A model generated the notes under the pieces. The model did no database searches, was not told the origin of the DNA, and saw only the letters and a program-made list of their open reading frames with translations. A program made the position numbers and the translations under genes. Below, one piece after another: positions 34,596 through 48,984 of a stretch of DNA of 64,000 nucleotides. Source of the stretch: Daphnia carinata (lineage: Eukaryota; Arthropoda; Branchiopoda; Diplostraca; Daphniidae); NCBI RefSeq assembly GCF_022539665.2, contig NC_081332.1:6848303-6912302 (forward strand), written 5' to 3'. Every line of letters begins with the position of its first letter. Position 1 is the first letter of the stretch.

Positions 34596-37398
34596 CCTGG
34601 ATAAGAACCATACTAGTATATGTACCAACATATAGTATACGAACCGCATTCCTACGTAACACGTAAAAAGAGCCCAAGTCGGAACGGCACTTAACTTCCC
34701 TTCAAACAACAACGAAATCTATCGTTAGGCATATGATTATGGTTCACCTATCAGGGGACAAGGCCACTGACGAGAACCCCAGGCTCCTTTTGTTTTTGTT
34801 TTAGCGCCAATGAGCCAGAGTGCTACAGAAAGGTACCGGTTCTTCTGGTGCAGCACCGCACTCTAGGACAATACCGCAACATATCAGAAATCCCCACATT
34901 GAACTTCTCCGTTCTTCTTTTTTTCGGGGAGGGCATGCGGTGTCCCCGATTTCATGATGGCCGAGGCCGAGCCTCCTGGCGGCCGACATACGTACGGCGA
35001 ATCAAGGCGGGATGATACTACCGCCATTGCATATCTGAATTATTATTTACTTTTTTAGTTTTGCATATTTATACTGTTTATTATCCGTTAAATGCATCTA
35101 TTTTTGCCCTGCTTAATTTTGTTTCATATTTCAATTTATTGCTGTGAAAAACTACAATCGCTTCTGCTTGACACCACTTCTGTGTACAAACTCCATTTTA
35201 TCAATTAATTTCTGTTATCTGTAACGAAACATGATCAAGCATTAAGGCCGGGTGCTACTAAACAGTGATATCTGGGGACTGGATCAATAGATAGACAACA
35301 AACCATTAATAAATTGTAATAAGATAATTAATGCAGTAACAAATCACGAAAAAAAATGTAACAAAAAATGTGCCAAACTGGACCACTCCCCTCTTTTCAT
35401 AATATAAACGTAAATATGCAAATCTTACACAATTAAATTACATTCAATCGAGAAATGAAATGTGCAGAATGAGAAAGATAATCCACAAAACAAACATGCT
35501 TACGCAAATTACTTTTACATCGATAAACAAAACAATTTTCCGAAAAAAAAGTTCATAAATAAAAGAAACCAATTTTTTAGATCCTTAATATTGTCATAAC
35601 GCCGTGGCTTTAAATCCTCATAGTAGCTGAAAGAAGTTCACATCAGAAGATATTCGCACGAAGCCCCCCCCCCCGTATGTGTCAGACAAGTTGCGCCTTT
35701 CAACTATTGGCGCAACACAACCAGTACATCAATGAATAATCTAAAACAAGAAAAAAAGGAAAACAGTCATGCTAAAATATGTCTGGGTCGAAATTGTCTT
35801 CTGTCTTTCTATCATTATTATTCTAAGATACGCAGAAAGACATGAAGACAATTTGAAAGAAGGCGTCGAAAAGTTAAGATTGGCATAATCCGCAATCGCT
35901 TAAAAAACCGACGTCAACAGTTCAGGAAGAAATTCCATTGGAGACAATTAAGGGGAACTAAGAAAAAACTACACTTCATAAAAATAGTAATAATATTTTA
36001 AAACGATAATCTCATACCAGCTCTTGCTAGACTTGAAGTAACTGGCTTCCCTATGAAACGATGACATAAAAATCTTCGTCCGTCACTAGGGTTTTTAGTT
36101 CATCGAAATCATTTAAGTCATAGAAAAATCGGCTGCTATTTTCAGTCACTACATTATTTTTTGCCCCCCTTTCCGTTGACTTGTACCAGGTCTGCCTTTT
36201 AAAGAAAACTTACATGTAGTAAGCGGCAAAAGTTGACTAGCACTTCAAGCAATCTCATGTTTTAATTGTTTTCTGACTGGCATTTCTTCTTAGATTTGCT
36301 AGTGCGAACAAATACCATGACGATTTAGGTCCACTTTTTAAAAACAGGAAAATGTGGTTTTCCAACGACGTGAATGAAAATATGCGTACGGTAGTTAACA
36401 TGACAGAATTTCGTTGGTTTTCTGGCGTTCCATATTCAACGAAAAATCGCCAGAGCCAATCCCAATTGTTGTATTCCCTATCCACATAAATAGTCAGTGT
36501 TTAACTTTCTTTGCCGTACAAATGATTCATTCGACAAGATCATTGATTTTATGTTCCATTGCCACTAATACTTCCCTTGAACTTGAATCCTTGATTGAAT
36601 AATTGTCACCTTGAACTTTCCTATGTCTCGCATTTTCCACCATCAGCTGCTTCTTTGGGTTGACTTTGTTAGACTTCACTGATTATTTATTATTCGTGTG
36701 AGATGTCTCGTTAGCTCAGGTCATTATTAACACACTGAAAAACATGTGGAGTTGGAGTGTCTTAAAGAACTGCCATCCGTGATCCAATATTACTCAAACA
36801 GAAGCTAACTATCGGGGTGAAATTTCTATGATCCCCCAAAACCAATGAGGGTTTCAATTGCTAGGCACAGGATTTTACTAAATGCCTTCCTAAAAGTCCT
36901 ACACATCTGTCTCGTAAAGAAGGGCTCTCGGGTTTTGGTTGCGCTAGCTTATGGGAATAGGTTAAATTGCCTGGGGGAGTCCCATTTCCTCTATCTGATT
37001 TTCTAAATCAAATACAGATGGCGTTGGGGGGGGGGGGGACTGGTAAAGCAGGCTGTTGCTGTGTTGCACAAGTGATGCTATGCCGAATAGATAAAGGACC
37101 GACTGCAATTTCGAATCTGGATTCTTATCCGGGTTTATAAATGCCATCGTCCACCATTCACGTTTTATCAAGATATGTTGATAAGGCGACAAAGGGAAAC
37201 TTTGGGACAAGGTACGTCATAGAGAGGCACACAGGAAAATGCAATTAGTTCGGGATTAAGATAATCGGGGAGCAGAACAAGTACATTTTAGTCCCCTTGA
37301 CGTGACTATCCTTCATCGTGCGCGAAAGAAAAGCCTTGTGGAAAGCATTCGACAAACGCGTTTTTTTTTGTGTGTGTGTTGTTCGTTCTTTGAATGCC
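34596..37398. other. AT-rich spacer upstream of the cadherin-like gene
   Basis: No supported gene was found. A half-element resembling the TA-flanked MITEs may end near 35390 (AACTGGACCACTCCCC), and a G13 run lies near 37030. The promoter of the following gene should be in the last few hundred bases, but no TATA box stands out. Confidence 0.3.
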
Positions 37399-40300
37399 AT
37401 GAAAGGTGACTACATTTTGGTAACGGGACTGCTGATTGCTGCGCTCGCCAATCTGCCGGAAATCCAATCTCAAGGTAACACCTTATGTGTTTTCTTAAAT
37501 ATACCTACACGATAACATATCCCATTTATAAATTTCTCGTTTGAACGCGTGTGAAGCAGGAAAAGTGCTTTTTTCCTCTGAGTTTTAGTTTCAGACTTTC
37601 AAGGGGTTAATTTTGAGAATTTAGATAGGCAAATTTATCAAAGAAACCCCTTCAAAGCATCTCCTTGAATTCACTGTGAAAAATTATGAGTAAAAAGTTG
37701 TTAAAAAATTCAAAAAAGAAAGGCAAAATTTTAATGACCTAGTTGTATAAAGTTTAAATGTCATACTTTTTTACTCAAAGTGATATATATGGCCAATGAT
37801 TTTCAGAATGCGCATTTTATGGAGAAAACATAAAGGAAAACCAAACTAATGTGAACATCACCGAAACTATACCAAAAGACACAGTCATCTTAAGTGTAAC
37901 AACATCTGCGGGATGTAATATCTTCTCTTATATAATGTCTCACGTTGGCAGAAAATGTTTGTATTAAACAAATTAATCCAATTTTTAGACTTGAACTGCT
38001 CGGATCTCTCTTCGAGTTCGTTGGAGTTTTCGAAATATATAGGATACAGACACACTCCGACTGCGACTGCAAACAAAACGCTGGAATTGTTTATGGCTCA
38101 AGCGATTGGTGACGACCTTGACAACGGCGACTTAAATATTGCGGTAAGATAGTAAGGAATTTCTTTTTAGACACGGTTTTAGCAAGGTTTTGCAAGAAAA
38201 AAAAAGAACACTGTCGCAGCGCTTCCGACCCCCAGTCTGTTGCATGGCCCTGTCAAAAACAGCGTAAGCTTCGCCCCATTTCCGGGTTGAAGCTCTGCCG
38301 GTAAAAAACTGTGTTGTCTAGTCCTGGACCATCGCTTCGTGATTGTTACAGTAATTTTGTAAGCATCTAAGTCCGAGAAATTTGCCATCCAAAATTAGTT
38401 GTTTGTTATAACTTACAGACTTTAAAATATCAATTCCATCTGAGGACTTCCTTGCGCTATATTTTATTTCACATATAAGCATTTTATTAATATTTACCAT
38501 GTATTTTTTTTGTTCCTCGATCTTTGTGACAAAGTATGTTTTGTCGTTTCTCCCAGTTTTTAGTCCTGTTTGAATGACATAATTCTTCAAAAGTCGGTTC
38601 TGCTACTTATTTGACAACGAGTATAGTAATCGTTTTCCATTTTCTGCCATTTATTCGCAGGAGCAAAAATATGCATTGCTGATAGGCCAATGCAAGCTCT
38701 ACTGCCAACAAACCACCACCAGATTATCCGTACGTCAAAATTAATTTCATTTACCGTCTTGAAAGGTGATAACACTCATGTTTGACACTTCGTAAATAAT
38801 TTAGGTTGCCGTGACTATTGAACCCGAAAATACCCAGACACCGATATTCAGCCAGAATTCGGCCCATTTGACTTTGGACGAAAACTATCCCATCGGATTA
38901 GACTTTAGCGATCTATTGATCGTTAATGAGCAGCGGTTAAAAGTCTCTGATAAGGACCTCCCTCTCGAAGAACTCACCTTTGATGTTAGTGATTCACGAT
39001 TCAAGGCATTCCCGCCGACATTTCGATACTACAATGATTCCAAAAATCATTTACGTGTCGAGTACGAACCACGCATTGCTGTTAATCAGCCGTTGAACGC
39101 CGAAGATAGTCCTATCATCTTTAATTTAATCGCCCAAGTATATGGTCTATTAACGATAACTTAGTTTTGTCGGACAATTAATAAGCTCGTGTGCTTTCCC
39201 GCTTCTTTGCCGTGTCCCGTTCTAAAGAATAACCAAACTGAAAGTCTCTTCCCGATTACAATCGACATATCTCCGAACGATATGCGCGACCCAGAGTTTG
39301 TATGGCCATACTACACTTCTACAATTTCAAATTCTCAAGTAAACATTTTTCTTCCTTCTCCATCCAATGAAATATTTGACAAGTCTTTTACGTTGCCTTT
39401 TTTATTCTTTATGTTATTGTGTTGTTTATTGTTAGTTCACAGGATTGCTGACAATCAAGCAGGGAAATATTCTCGCATTCGACGGTGACAGAAAAATCAA
39501 TCAGACGATCCGTTATGAAATTACCGACAAAGGTACGACTTCCATTCAAATCCCACAACTGATGTTTCAATATTTACTGTATATTACTTAAGATGTCGAA
39601 TCAATTGTCATCTAGGTGGTCTCGAAGTACGTATAAGGAACCAACAGCCAGGTAAAGGTGTTCCAATAGAAATAGAACTAACGCTGTCTGTGGAAGGCTC
39701 GGCAACCGACAAAATGCGTTACGTCGTTATTAAGGTACATTGGTATTCACGCATTAAAATCCTGTCTGCGATGCACGTTCACAGCTTGTAACGCCATTCA
39801 ATTACCTCAGGCGACACAAGTAGATGACGTAAATCGATACGAAACCGTCGTTCTCGCCGTAGAGCTCCCGCAAACCGTAGTGACGACGCCAGTTCCAACA
39901 ACCCAGCCAACTTGTCCTCCTTGCCCGACCTCCAGCACAGCCACCGTGCCAACGACGACCACGGCAATACCATGTACTACTCCAACCCCACCGACTTGTG
40001 CGCCCTGTTCAACGGTGACGACAATCTCAACTACGTGCCCGACGTTCGATCCCACTACAGAATGTCCGACAATCAGCACAACAGACTGTTCCGCTTCTTC
40101 GACAGAGGCTACCCAGACTACCCTGTATACAAGCACGGCCTCATCTACGTATCCTAGCAGTTCTCCAGTTACGTCAACTACAACGGAAGGTAGAGCTACC
40201 CCTTATCCTTTTCACGAGACTTCCCTCTGTCTGCTTGCGTTCGAACACCGTTTTTAGCTTTTGTCGACTCAATGCGTATGATCGAAAACCCATTGGGTTT

Positions 40301-43300
40301 CTCCCTTTTCTGTATGATTGCTCAGCAGGAACGACAAGTTGCAGTTGCCCTACGTGTCCCGATGAGACCGTAACGGCCTGTCCAACAACACAATGCCCAA
40401 CGCATCCGACAGAATGCCCAACATGTCCGACAGCAACTACCTTAGATTCATCTTCAGCTTCTACAGAAAATCCTTTGTCGACGGGTAAGCTCATAGAGTT
40501 CGGGCATTTATGAGCAATGCTTGTTTTGGGAATGCCAAAATCTTTGAGCAAGATTGTCCAGATTAGGTATTATGTTAATTAAGGTCATGAGCAGATCTTC
40601 GAGGTCCCAAAGGCATTTCAGATAAAAAAAAACACGAAAACAAATAAGGAAAAAAGAGGACCTGTGCAACGATTTACAACAGCGAGATACATGGGTCGTT
40701 GCATGTACTGTTTTAGCAACACACGTCAGCTCCGGCTTCTTATCCGACACATTGACTCGTGGCCTTAAAAACTTGCCAAACATACCCCTAACTAGGTGGT
40801 GACGCAATCACTACAACTATGACATCACCTAGAAAGCGATATTAACTTTTCCTTTTTTTTTTTAAATCTATAATCTCCTCTCTTTTTCCTCCATTAGTAA
40901 CTTCAAACCCAACGACTTACTCAGAACTGACGACTGAAAGTTCTTCGACATGCGACTGTTCCACAACCCCGTCGACAGGTATAGCCCTCAGCTACTTTCT
41001 ACGTTTAAAAAGCTTGACAACATACGTTTTACCAAACGATGACGCAATGACTGTAACTAGGTGTGACTTTGCATAGCAAACGGCGGTTTTTTATTTCTGT
41101 GTTTGATGCCCTTTCTTTTTCTTCCGTTGGTAGTTTCGCCTTCATCCCCAGTGACTTGCCCCGAATCAACGACTGCCAGTACTTCGACATGCGACTGTTC
41201 CACCACCCCGTCAACAAGTACAATCCTTGGACGCTATCTGTATTTTAATGCCATTAGATATGCCACAACATACGTTTTATATGATGACGCAATGCCACAA
41301 TTATGCGTAACGTCGTCAAAACAGCTATGGCGCGAAATATTTTAAATTCTTTTTTTCTTTTTCGTTCTCTTTTTCTTCCAACTTCAACCTCATACCCAAT
41401 AGGTTGCCCAGAAGCGACACCTACCATTACTTTACCCTGCGAATGTCCGACAGGTATAGGCCTCAGCTGTTGTCTATGTTTAACTTCTTTTTTTTATTTG
41501 TGTCCTACAACGATAGCTATTCATTTCCCCACTGAAACGGATGCTGAACGCACTTTTGTTGTTTTCTCAGCAGTTACGTGCCCAACAACCTCTACGCCGA
41601 CCCCAGGAAGTCCTACGGTGCATTTCGACAAACAGCAATACGCGTCCGAATTGGTGGAAAACTCGCCCGCGCAAACTTTGGTTGTCAGTTTGAATGCCGA
41701 GAGCAGCTCGATGGACGAACAACCGGCATACAGCTTCGCGGAAAGTAAAGGAACATTAGGCCAGGCCTTGACGTTCAATGATTACAGTATACTTAAATGA
41801 TTGAGTGTTTTTTTTGCGTCTATGAAAGGTTACGACGCCACGTATTTCAGTGTCGATTCCAAAACGGGAGTTGTCACCACCGCACGATCTCTACCAATTG
41901 GCGATTATACTTTGGAGGCCATTGCCGAAATTCGTAGTGGTGCCAAAGATTATACTCGGGTAAGAATTTGCCTCCAAGTGAAGAGAAAAAAACAAACGAA
42001 ACAAACTAAACAACATATTTATTTAAAGATCGTCGTCTCATCGGTCATGGGAACCTTGTGCAACGGAACCCAGTTCAGCTCACCTCTGTACGAATTTCCT
42101 GTTGCTGAGCGAACAACCGGAATCGTTGGTCAAGTAGAACTGCGATCGACCGAGGACACCGTGTACGATTTGACTATCACATCATGCAACCCGCCGTCCA
42201 TGATCGGTAACCTTCAAATGCCCTAAATACCCCCCGACCCTGCTCAGAAACATCCCAGTTTGACTTTTTAAGCGTTTTAGGTGACTTTGACGTGAAGCCA
42301 AATGGAACACTGGTCGTACTTAGGCCATTCGGTTGGACAGCCACGCTTCTGAAAATTACGATCACAATCACAGCCACAGGCCAACGCAATGTGAGACTAT
42401 CGCCGATTTCGACAATAGTCAATCTCGATGTTTTGGATATCAACGAAGCACCCGAATTCGTTGGCTATGGTACTTCTGTGGTGGTTGGCTACCCAGAGCG
42501 CACCTACTTTGATCCTTCAGTTCAAATGCCACTCTACACAGTTAAGGTAAACCCCCACAATTTTTAATTTTATTTCTCTTTTTTTTTTTTTTTTTTAAAC
42601 TGCCCTACTTAACTTGCGTCACAACATTTTTCAGGCATTCGATCCCGACAGCCAAGAAAACGCTAGTCTGACTTATCATTTGGCCAACGAATTCGAATAT
42701 TTCGATATCGATGTGCTGACTGGGTCATTGTTTGTCAGAGGTCTCGACAGCTTGGATTCGACTTCTAGCCGCACGGTTCAAGTCCTCGCCAGAGATAAGC
42801 ACGGCTTGCAGGACAGCCTAAGCATAACTGTACGGTTATCGATCAAAATGCCGCTATCACCGTTCGGACATTTATTGACTGTCTTGTATTTCAATTTTGA
42901 TGCCGATGCTTCTATTTTCAGGTGAAATCTTTGGGTGAAGATTTCATCGCATTCATGAAAGCTAAAAGCGACACCGACGTCTTGACGGCAGACACGGTCG
43001 CTAGCGATTTGAGCCGCATTTTAGGCTATCAGACGGTCGTTTTGCGCATTGAAAAGGGTCCGGATTCCGGCGCTAGTGTCCGACAACTACCTAATGGTTA
43101 CGCCTACAGCATAACTTTTTACGCTGTAAACCACACGGCATTCATCGCGAGGGAAGAAATTGTTAAGTGAGTTTGATCAGTTCCATTCGTGATGGGGATA
43201 AAGATCATCAGATTTTGATTGTAAATCTAAAAGGAAATTGGATCAAGCCAATACTAATGGCTTGAGTTGGACCATCGAAGGAAGTTTAGCCGCACCACTA

Positions 43301-44335
43301 GAATATGAAGTTGACACTCTTGTTGACAACTTAACTGCGGAAATGCAAGGTTACGAAATCGCCACTATTGTCTTGTCAACATTATTTGGAGTGACACTCC
43401 TCCTTATTGTAGCGTACATCATTTACACCAGAAAATTGTACGGGTCTAGTAATCGACGACGTCGAATCTAAATGTGTCATCCTAAATTTATGTTTTCTGT
43501 AATGATGTTGTAGCGAAACGAAACGTCCCTGGAGCAAAGCTGTCCACGCCGCGTCTCTGGAAATAGACAAGAAACACTGGGATCAGCGCTCGTAAGTTCC
43601 ATACGTGATCCTGTGGCAAAAATAGGAGACAATGTTTGCATTTCAAAAGCTTTTCATCAAATTCTTACCTCATCTTAGATTCGCCCAGTCGAGTGGGATG
43701 GATGACGAGCAAATATTGGAGCCGGAAATCGGTAGCTTTAACAGGTGACGTACCGTTTCGTGACAAATTTTATTTCGATTCAAATTCAGAATTAGACATG
43801 ACGAACGCGTCAATTGTTAATCTATAGCTCACTGTCCGGATTAAGCAACGGAGGAGCGAGACCATCACCTACCATTCGCTTCGTCACGGGAAAAACATTT
43901 GACAACGACGTTGAACAAGCGCAATCACCTACAGAAGAAGAGGCCTATTGCCCTCCAACCCCCCTTCCGAAGAAAAGCATTTTAAAAGATTCAAATGCCA
44001 CGGACAAGAACAACAAACAGGTATATTGAGAAAAACGCAAAAATAAAAATAAATCGATAACCGGTTCGGACGGTCAATCATGACCTACAACGTATTTGGC
44101 TAGAAAAACTGCTCATTTCCGATTGACATTGGAATAATTTTATCGATGCTTATAGAGGACGGACGGCGATAGCAAGTTAGAGGACACTAGTGTTGGCGTC
44201 AAGTTCAACTCGACTCCGGAAGTGATTGAAGTGGCTGCCACCTCGTCTGGCCCTCCATCGCAAGGGATAGATTTGTCTACCGAGAGTAATGACGCCGTTG
44301 ACGACGACAACGATTTACTGATTGAGGAATTCTAA
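37399..44335 (+). CDS. Cadherin-like type I membrane protein, 23 exons, 1218 aa
   Basis: A calcium-type adhesion receptor is inferred. Exons: 37399-37474, 37807-37914, 37989-38143, 38805-39137, 39228-39338, 39436-39532, 39616-39734, 39811-40189, 40329-40484, 40898-40978, 41134-41217, 41403-41453, 41574-41744, 41829-41959, 42029-42206, 42281-42546, 42635-42829, 42922-43166, 43234-43437, 43514-43591, 43679-43744, 43828-44020, 44156-44335. All are GT-AG, all phases match, and the total is 3657 nt. After a signal peptide, divergent cadherin repeats occupy about aa 60-360. A Thr/Pro/Cys linker (CPTCP, TCDCSTT; about 360-580) follows, then further cadherin repeats to about 960 (DINEAPEF linker, AFDPDSQENA). 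One membrane span (about 1022-1044) leads to an acidic tail of about 170 aa. No catenin-binding region is recognised. The orthologue is unknown. Confidence 0.85.
39883..41620 (+). repeat. Repeated Cys/Thr/Pro linker exons in the cadherin-like gene
   Basis: The end of exon 8 and exons 9-13 encode short CP-T-CP or TCDCST motifs. Exons 9-12 begin and end in phase 1, so they can be duplicated, lost or skipped without a frameshift. Exons 10 and 11 are clearly tandem copies (both end in TCDCSTTPST). Confidence 0.7.
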
Positions 44336-44608
44336 ATCCTGTAAAATATGACTATAATGAATTTTTAACGTTTTCTACTGTAATCGTTGACTATGTTATA
44401 CGTGCGTTATGTTATTGGGTGGTCTTAGATCTTTCCGATTTTCGTAGACAAGTTACGTCATTACTACTATTGTTACAGCATCATTTTTTACTCGATATGA
44501 ACTATATCTTTTACGGGATAATTATACTTACATAGCAGAGAGACAAGCTACTGGGAACAGAGCCGCAGAACCTTTGTCAATTTGCCGCCATATATGTGAA
44601 TTTAATCA

Positions 44609-44614
44609 AATAAA
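44609..44614 (+). terminator. Polyadenylation signal, cadherin-like gene
   Basis: AATAAA lies 274 bp after the stop codon, the first canonical signal on this strand. Confidence 0.6.
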
Positions 44615-44639
44615 ATATGCCGATTAATAACCGTGACTG

Positions 44640-46430
44640 CCTAACTATGGCAAATGAACGTGACGTTACTTGGCAACACGAATTTTATTGCATGACTGCG
44701 GCACAACTAACAGGAGGATGAAAGGAAAATGAGCTTCAGTCATGTCAAGGCTGTACTGCCCATTCCGGCATTATTATGTCTGTAGATTGTGCAATGAATT
44801 TCGCAACACTGTTCGAGTGAGAATACATTTTCGGCAAGTTACAGTCCTCAGCACTACAAATTGCGGACGTCCGGCCAAGGGGGCCAACAGTAGGACGCCA
44901 GATTCAACTAGGTTAGATGAGTGGCGACATTCAAAATGCACATAAAGCAGTAAATGGTATCAACGCTCTTTGAATTGTTGGTTACAGCCAGAAAGCATAC
45001 AGCATAAATGTGAGCTTCGACAAGCCAACAAGCGAAATTATAAATCAGTCAGAAATGTGTAAGGAGAAGAGAAATGTCAACGTCAGGCCGGCGCCCAGCG
45101 ATGTGTCCGTCTGCTGCTTGACTGCTCACTAGTCACTCCTCACCCCTGCTTACCAGCCGCCTTCCTCGTTTGCTGACATATCTTCTCTCTCATGTCGTCA
45201 ATCAGTTACATTTTCGTGCGAAGTCTTCATTTGTTGTTTTGCCATCGTTCCCACCATCAGGCAACGAGAAGTGCAACCACCAAGACCACACTCTTCACCT
45301 CCTGTCTCTCGCATAAAACATGCGTAGACAGGCACAGGCCGTCCCCCTCACCCCTCCCTCCTCCGCACGACGATGCGTCTCCATTACCAAATGCTAATGA
45401 TAGACATTACGGCCCTCCTCCTGAAAAAAAAAATAAATAAAAGAAAAAAAAAAGAAAAAAAGGGAAAAAAAAAAAGAAGAAAATAGTCGACTCAAATAAA
45501 ACGTGTGTGTGTGTCTCTCTACATGTCTATATGTCTAATGTACAGACAGTATATATTAAAAATAAGAAAAAAAAATCAAGGACAAAAGCGACCTCAACAA
45601 GAGGATGTCGTTCCGGCCCCTTCGGTGATGGATTGATTCGAAGCTTGGAAAATAACCCAAAACGAGGGACAGCACAGCTACCTACCTATGTATACCTATC
45701 TATCTTTATCTCTTTCCCTCTCTCTCTCTCTCTCTTTCTCTATTTCACTCTCTATCCATCTAGCCATATGGCCTATCCATCTATACACATTTAGTAACTT
45801 TCAAATTCTCCATGCGAGACGCTCAAGTTTCATTACTGACTCGTAAATTTTCTGTTCCTTCCAACCAAAACAAAACACTATAGCTGGCATAGACGAAGAC
45901 GAGCAAAAGGGATAGAAGGCAAGGTGACTACAATGTCTGGGGTGGAAACGGGAAACAACTCTTGGCATTTCATGGTCCATCACTGCAGGAGCTCTACGGA
46001 CCACGATCTACTTGATTTAAAGCTGTCAGAGCCAAAAATAAAAATACAAAAAAAAAATAAATAAATAAATCTCATTCTTCTTCACCAAAAAGAAAACCCG
46101 GAGCTTTTTTTTTTTTTTTTTTTTTGTCGTCCTGTCTTTTTTTATTTATTTATTTATTATTATTTAGTTTAGTTTTTTTTTTCTTATGTCTATTTTTGTT
46201 TTGGTTCCTTCTTTTCTCTATCGCTCTCGTGGTGTTTTGCCTCTGAAAAAGAATGCATGACAAATGGTGAGTGGTGGAAATAGCCCGAAGACAAGGAGCG
46301 AGGCTCGTGCCCAGCGTTTGATGAGGTGTGTTTCTCGTCTTGGACCTTTTGGGGCTTTGATTGATATCGACTCCTCCCTCGCCAGTTGAAATGGTATATA
46401 TACATGTACATATATAGTAGACTACGCTTA

Positions 46431-46477
<47 letters not shown>

Positions 46478-47657
46478 TCAAAATAATTATACATTGTAAA
46501 TAAAAACATTATACAAGCCCCACGAGCAGGAGCAGCACTAGTTGAGGCCATTACTCTCTCTCTCTCTCTCTCTCTTTTTCTTTCTTTTCTTTTTCGTAGC
46601 TAACGTAGCCAGAAAGCAACAGCCAAAACAAGACTGCAAGTAATAAATTATTCTTTTTCCCGTTTGTATTAAAAGAAAGATAATGATTATGAATGATAGA
46701 AGGGGATGGGGGGACAGTGTGCATTGGTTGTGTTGATTTGTTTTTGTTTTGTTTTTTAATAGTGTGTATTTTTTTTTTCTTTTCTGTTTTATTTTGATGG
46801 AAAGAAAACTTGGCCAACCCACAAAAGAAGTTTTCCTATCTGCTCTAGTACTACCATCTCTCTGGTCAGACTCTTTTCTTGATTTCCCAAGGCTCCCTCA
46901 TTCGATGCTTTTCATTCTTTTTCCCTTTGAAAAAATATCGTTTAAACCTTTACTGTTCTCCACGAAAAATGTATAAATTTATTAACGTCTTCCTTTTTTT
47001 TTCGTCTATTTTTTTTTCTTGTCTTTTTCTTTCCTGGTTTCTTCATCTTGAGATTCTTAACGTTCTCATGGTCTAACCTGTCGGGGGTCGCCACCTCCCA
47101 CTACCAAGCACACCGGCCCCCTCCTTCCCTCTCGGTTGCTCGCTCTGTTTTTGTCAGAGTGGGCACCCCAGCATGAAACCAGCTACGGCAACAGGTTGTT
47201 TGGAGGAAGAATCAGAAAAAAAAAAAAATAAAACGATGAAGATGGTGAAGAAAAAGAGAAGTGGAAGAAGTAGAAAAAGAAGCAGAGAGGTATGAAGGTG
47301 GGAAGAGAATAGAACGAAGTTGGTGAAGATAGAAGAGATGGAAAGAGAAAGAGAGAGGTAGATAAAAAAAAAAAAAGGAAAAGACAAAAAAAAAAAAAAA
47401 TAAATATAAAAAAATAAATATAAAAAAAAAAAAAAAAAACAGAAAGAAAAGAAAAAAGAACCAAAGAGATAACCTCAAGCTGCTTTGAATGTTGGCCTCT
47501 CAGTTGAGGTTTCGCCCTTGGCGCGACGAGATATAGCTTTATTTTCCCGTCTATTGGCAATCCCAGAGAAGCGTTTGTACGTGAACCTTCGGCATCCTTG
47601 CGTGTATGCGAGAACGAGCCTAGTTGTCGAGTCTTCCTCTCACCCACTCTCCGTCTT

Positions 47658-47688
<31 letters not shown>

Positions 47689-48143
47689 CGTTTCTCCCTT
47701 TATTTTTCTTGGTGTGTCTTTTAGGTGTGCCTAAACCTCTTTTCTCGCTCAATCCTGGATGCGTGATCTAGCGTGTCCGTGTGTTTCCGTGAGTGTTATA
47801 GTGTTACCTCAACTGACCGGGTCACAATTTGTGTTGCACTGCCATACCGGACCGACGGAACAAATAGTTAATTTTTTTTTTTTTTTTTTAAATTGCTGTT
47901 GAGTGTGTGTGTGTGAGTGTGTATGTGAAGGGGATTTTGGCGCGCTTGAGTTGGCCCGCTTCGTCTTCAAGCGGAAACGGAAGTTTCACTTGCGCCATCC
48001 ACTGCTTCTAACGACATGCTGAAGAATCAATATGAAAGTATGAGATCGTCACGTTGAGAAGCAACAGGAAGTGTATAGAATTTTTGACGGCTGTTTTCAA
48101 CCCAGTTCGACAGATTCATTGAAAATAAGGGCGCTTGCGAATC
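44640..48143. other. Intergenic region rich in simple repeats
   Basis: No coding exon was recognised. It holds (TC)n near 45717-45760 and 46553-46575, (TA)n at about 46433-46477, and long A or T runs near 45420-45480, 46100-46125, 47395-47440, 47660-47690 and 47875-47890. The 5' untranslated part of the following protease gene probably begins near 47750-48050. No TATA box is evident. Confidence 0.4.
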
Positions 48144-48942
48144 ATGGCCAGTGCTACGAACGAACGCCAAAGAGTGGTGGTAACTCGTTTTCTTTGTCTT
48201 TACGTCTTGGTCTTCGCCATCTCCTGTTTGAGCGTCATACCGTCTTCTTCCGCCAAAACACAGGTAAAATCATTCAACTGCATAGGAATTATTATATTTT
48301 TTAAAGCAAAAAAAAAAAAAAATGAACGAAAGTCAATGAAAAAAGATACACACGCAGCTAGGGTGTGTCACACTGTATACAGCTGTGCTGTATGATTATG
48401 GCATAGGTTACCGTAGGCATGAGGAATAAGGATGTAAGACCCGTTTTCAGGTGGCTCGGGTTGGAGCCCAAACAGGTTCTATCCTTCACGTTCTCCATAA
48501 AGCTCTTCCCAACGGTCCAAACCGCAAAACAAATCAGAGACAAGGTTTTTTTTTTTTTTTTTTTCTTCTTCTTCTTCTCCTTTTTGTTTTTGTTTTTCTT
48601 ATTCTTTTTTCCTTCTTGGAAGATCATTGGGACAGGCGCGACATGACAAGACGAATGATACCTTAGATTCCATTTGGGAATGGAGCCGGACACGAATCCC
48701 GGCAAGCGACTGTGCTGTTTTTGCTGCGTACTCATTCATGAAGCCCATAGATAGACAAGTCGGAAGTGTGTATGTGTGTGTGTGTGTATGTGTGTGTGAG
48801 CGTGCGTGTGTATGCAACCAAGGGAAGAACTGAAAATCAGCTGGCCTTGCCGCCGCTTGACTGAATGTTGAATACATTGGCGAGCTTCTATAGGTTTTTA
48901 TGATTCGAAATTTCCATATAAGCGTTCCACGTCACTGGCTGT

Positions 48943-48984
<42 letters not shown>

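Noticed and set aside
36255-36485. Minus-strand open frame containing WDWLWRFFVEYGTPE
   Set aside because: Isolated 76-codon frame without splice partners, repeats or recognised domain.
47183-47752. Open frame of 189 codons on the minus strand
   Set aside because: Its length comes from poly-A/T runs (Phe/Lys runs). There is no domain and no splice context.
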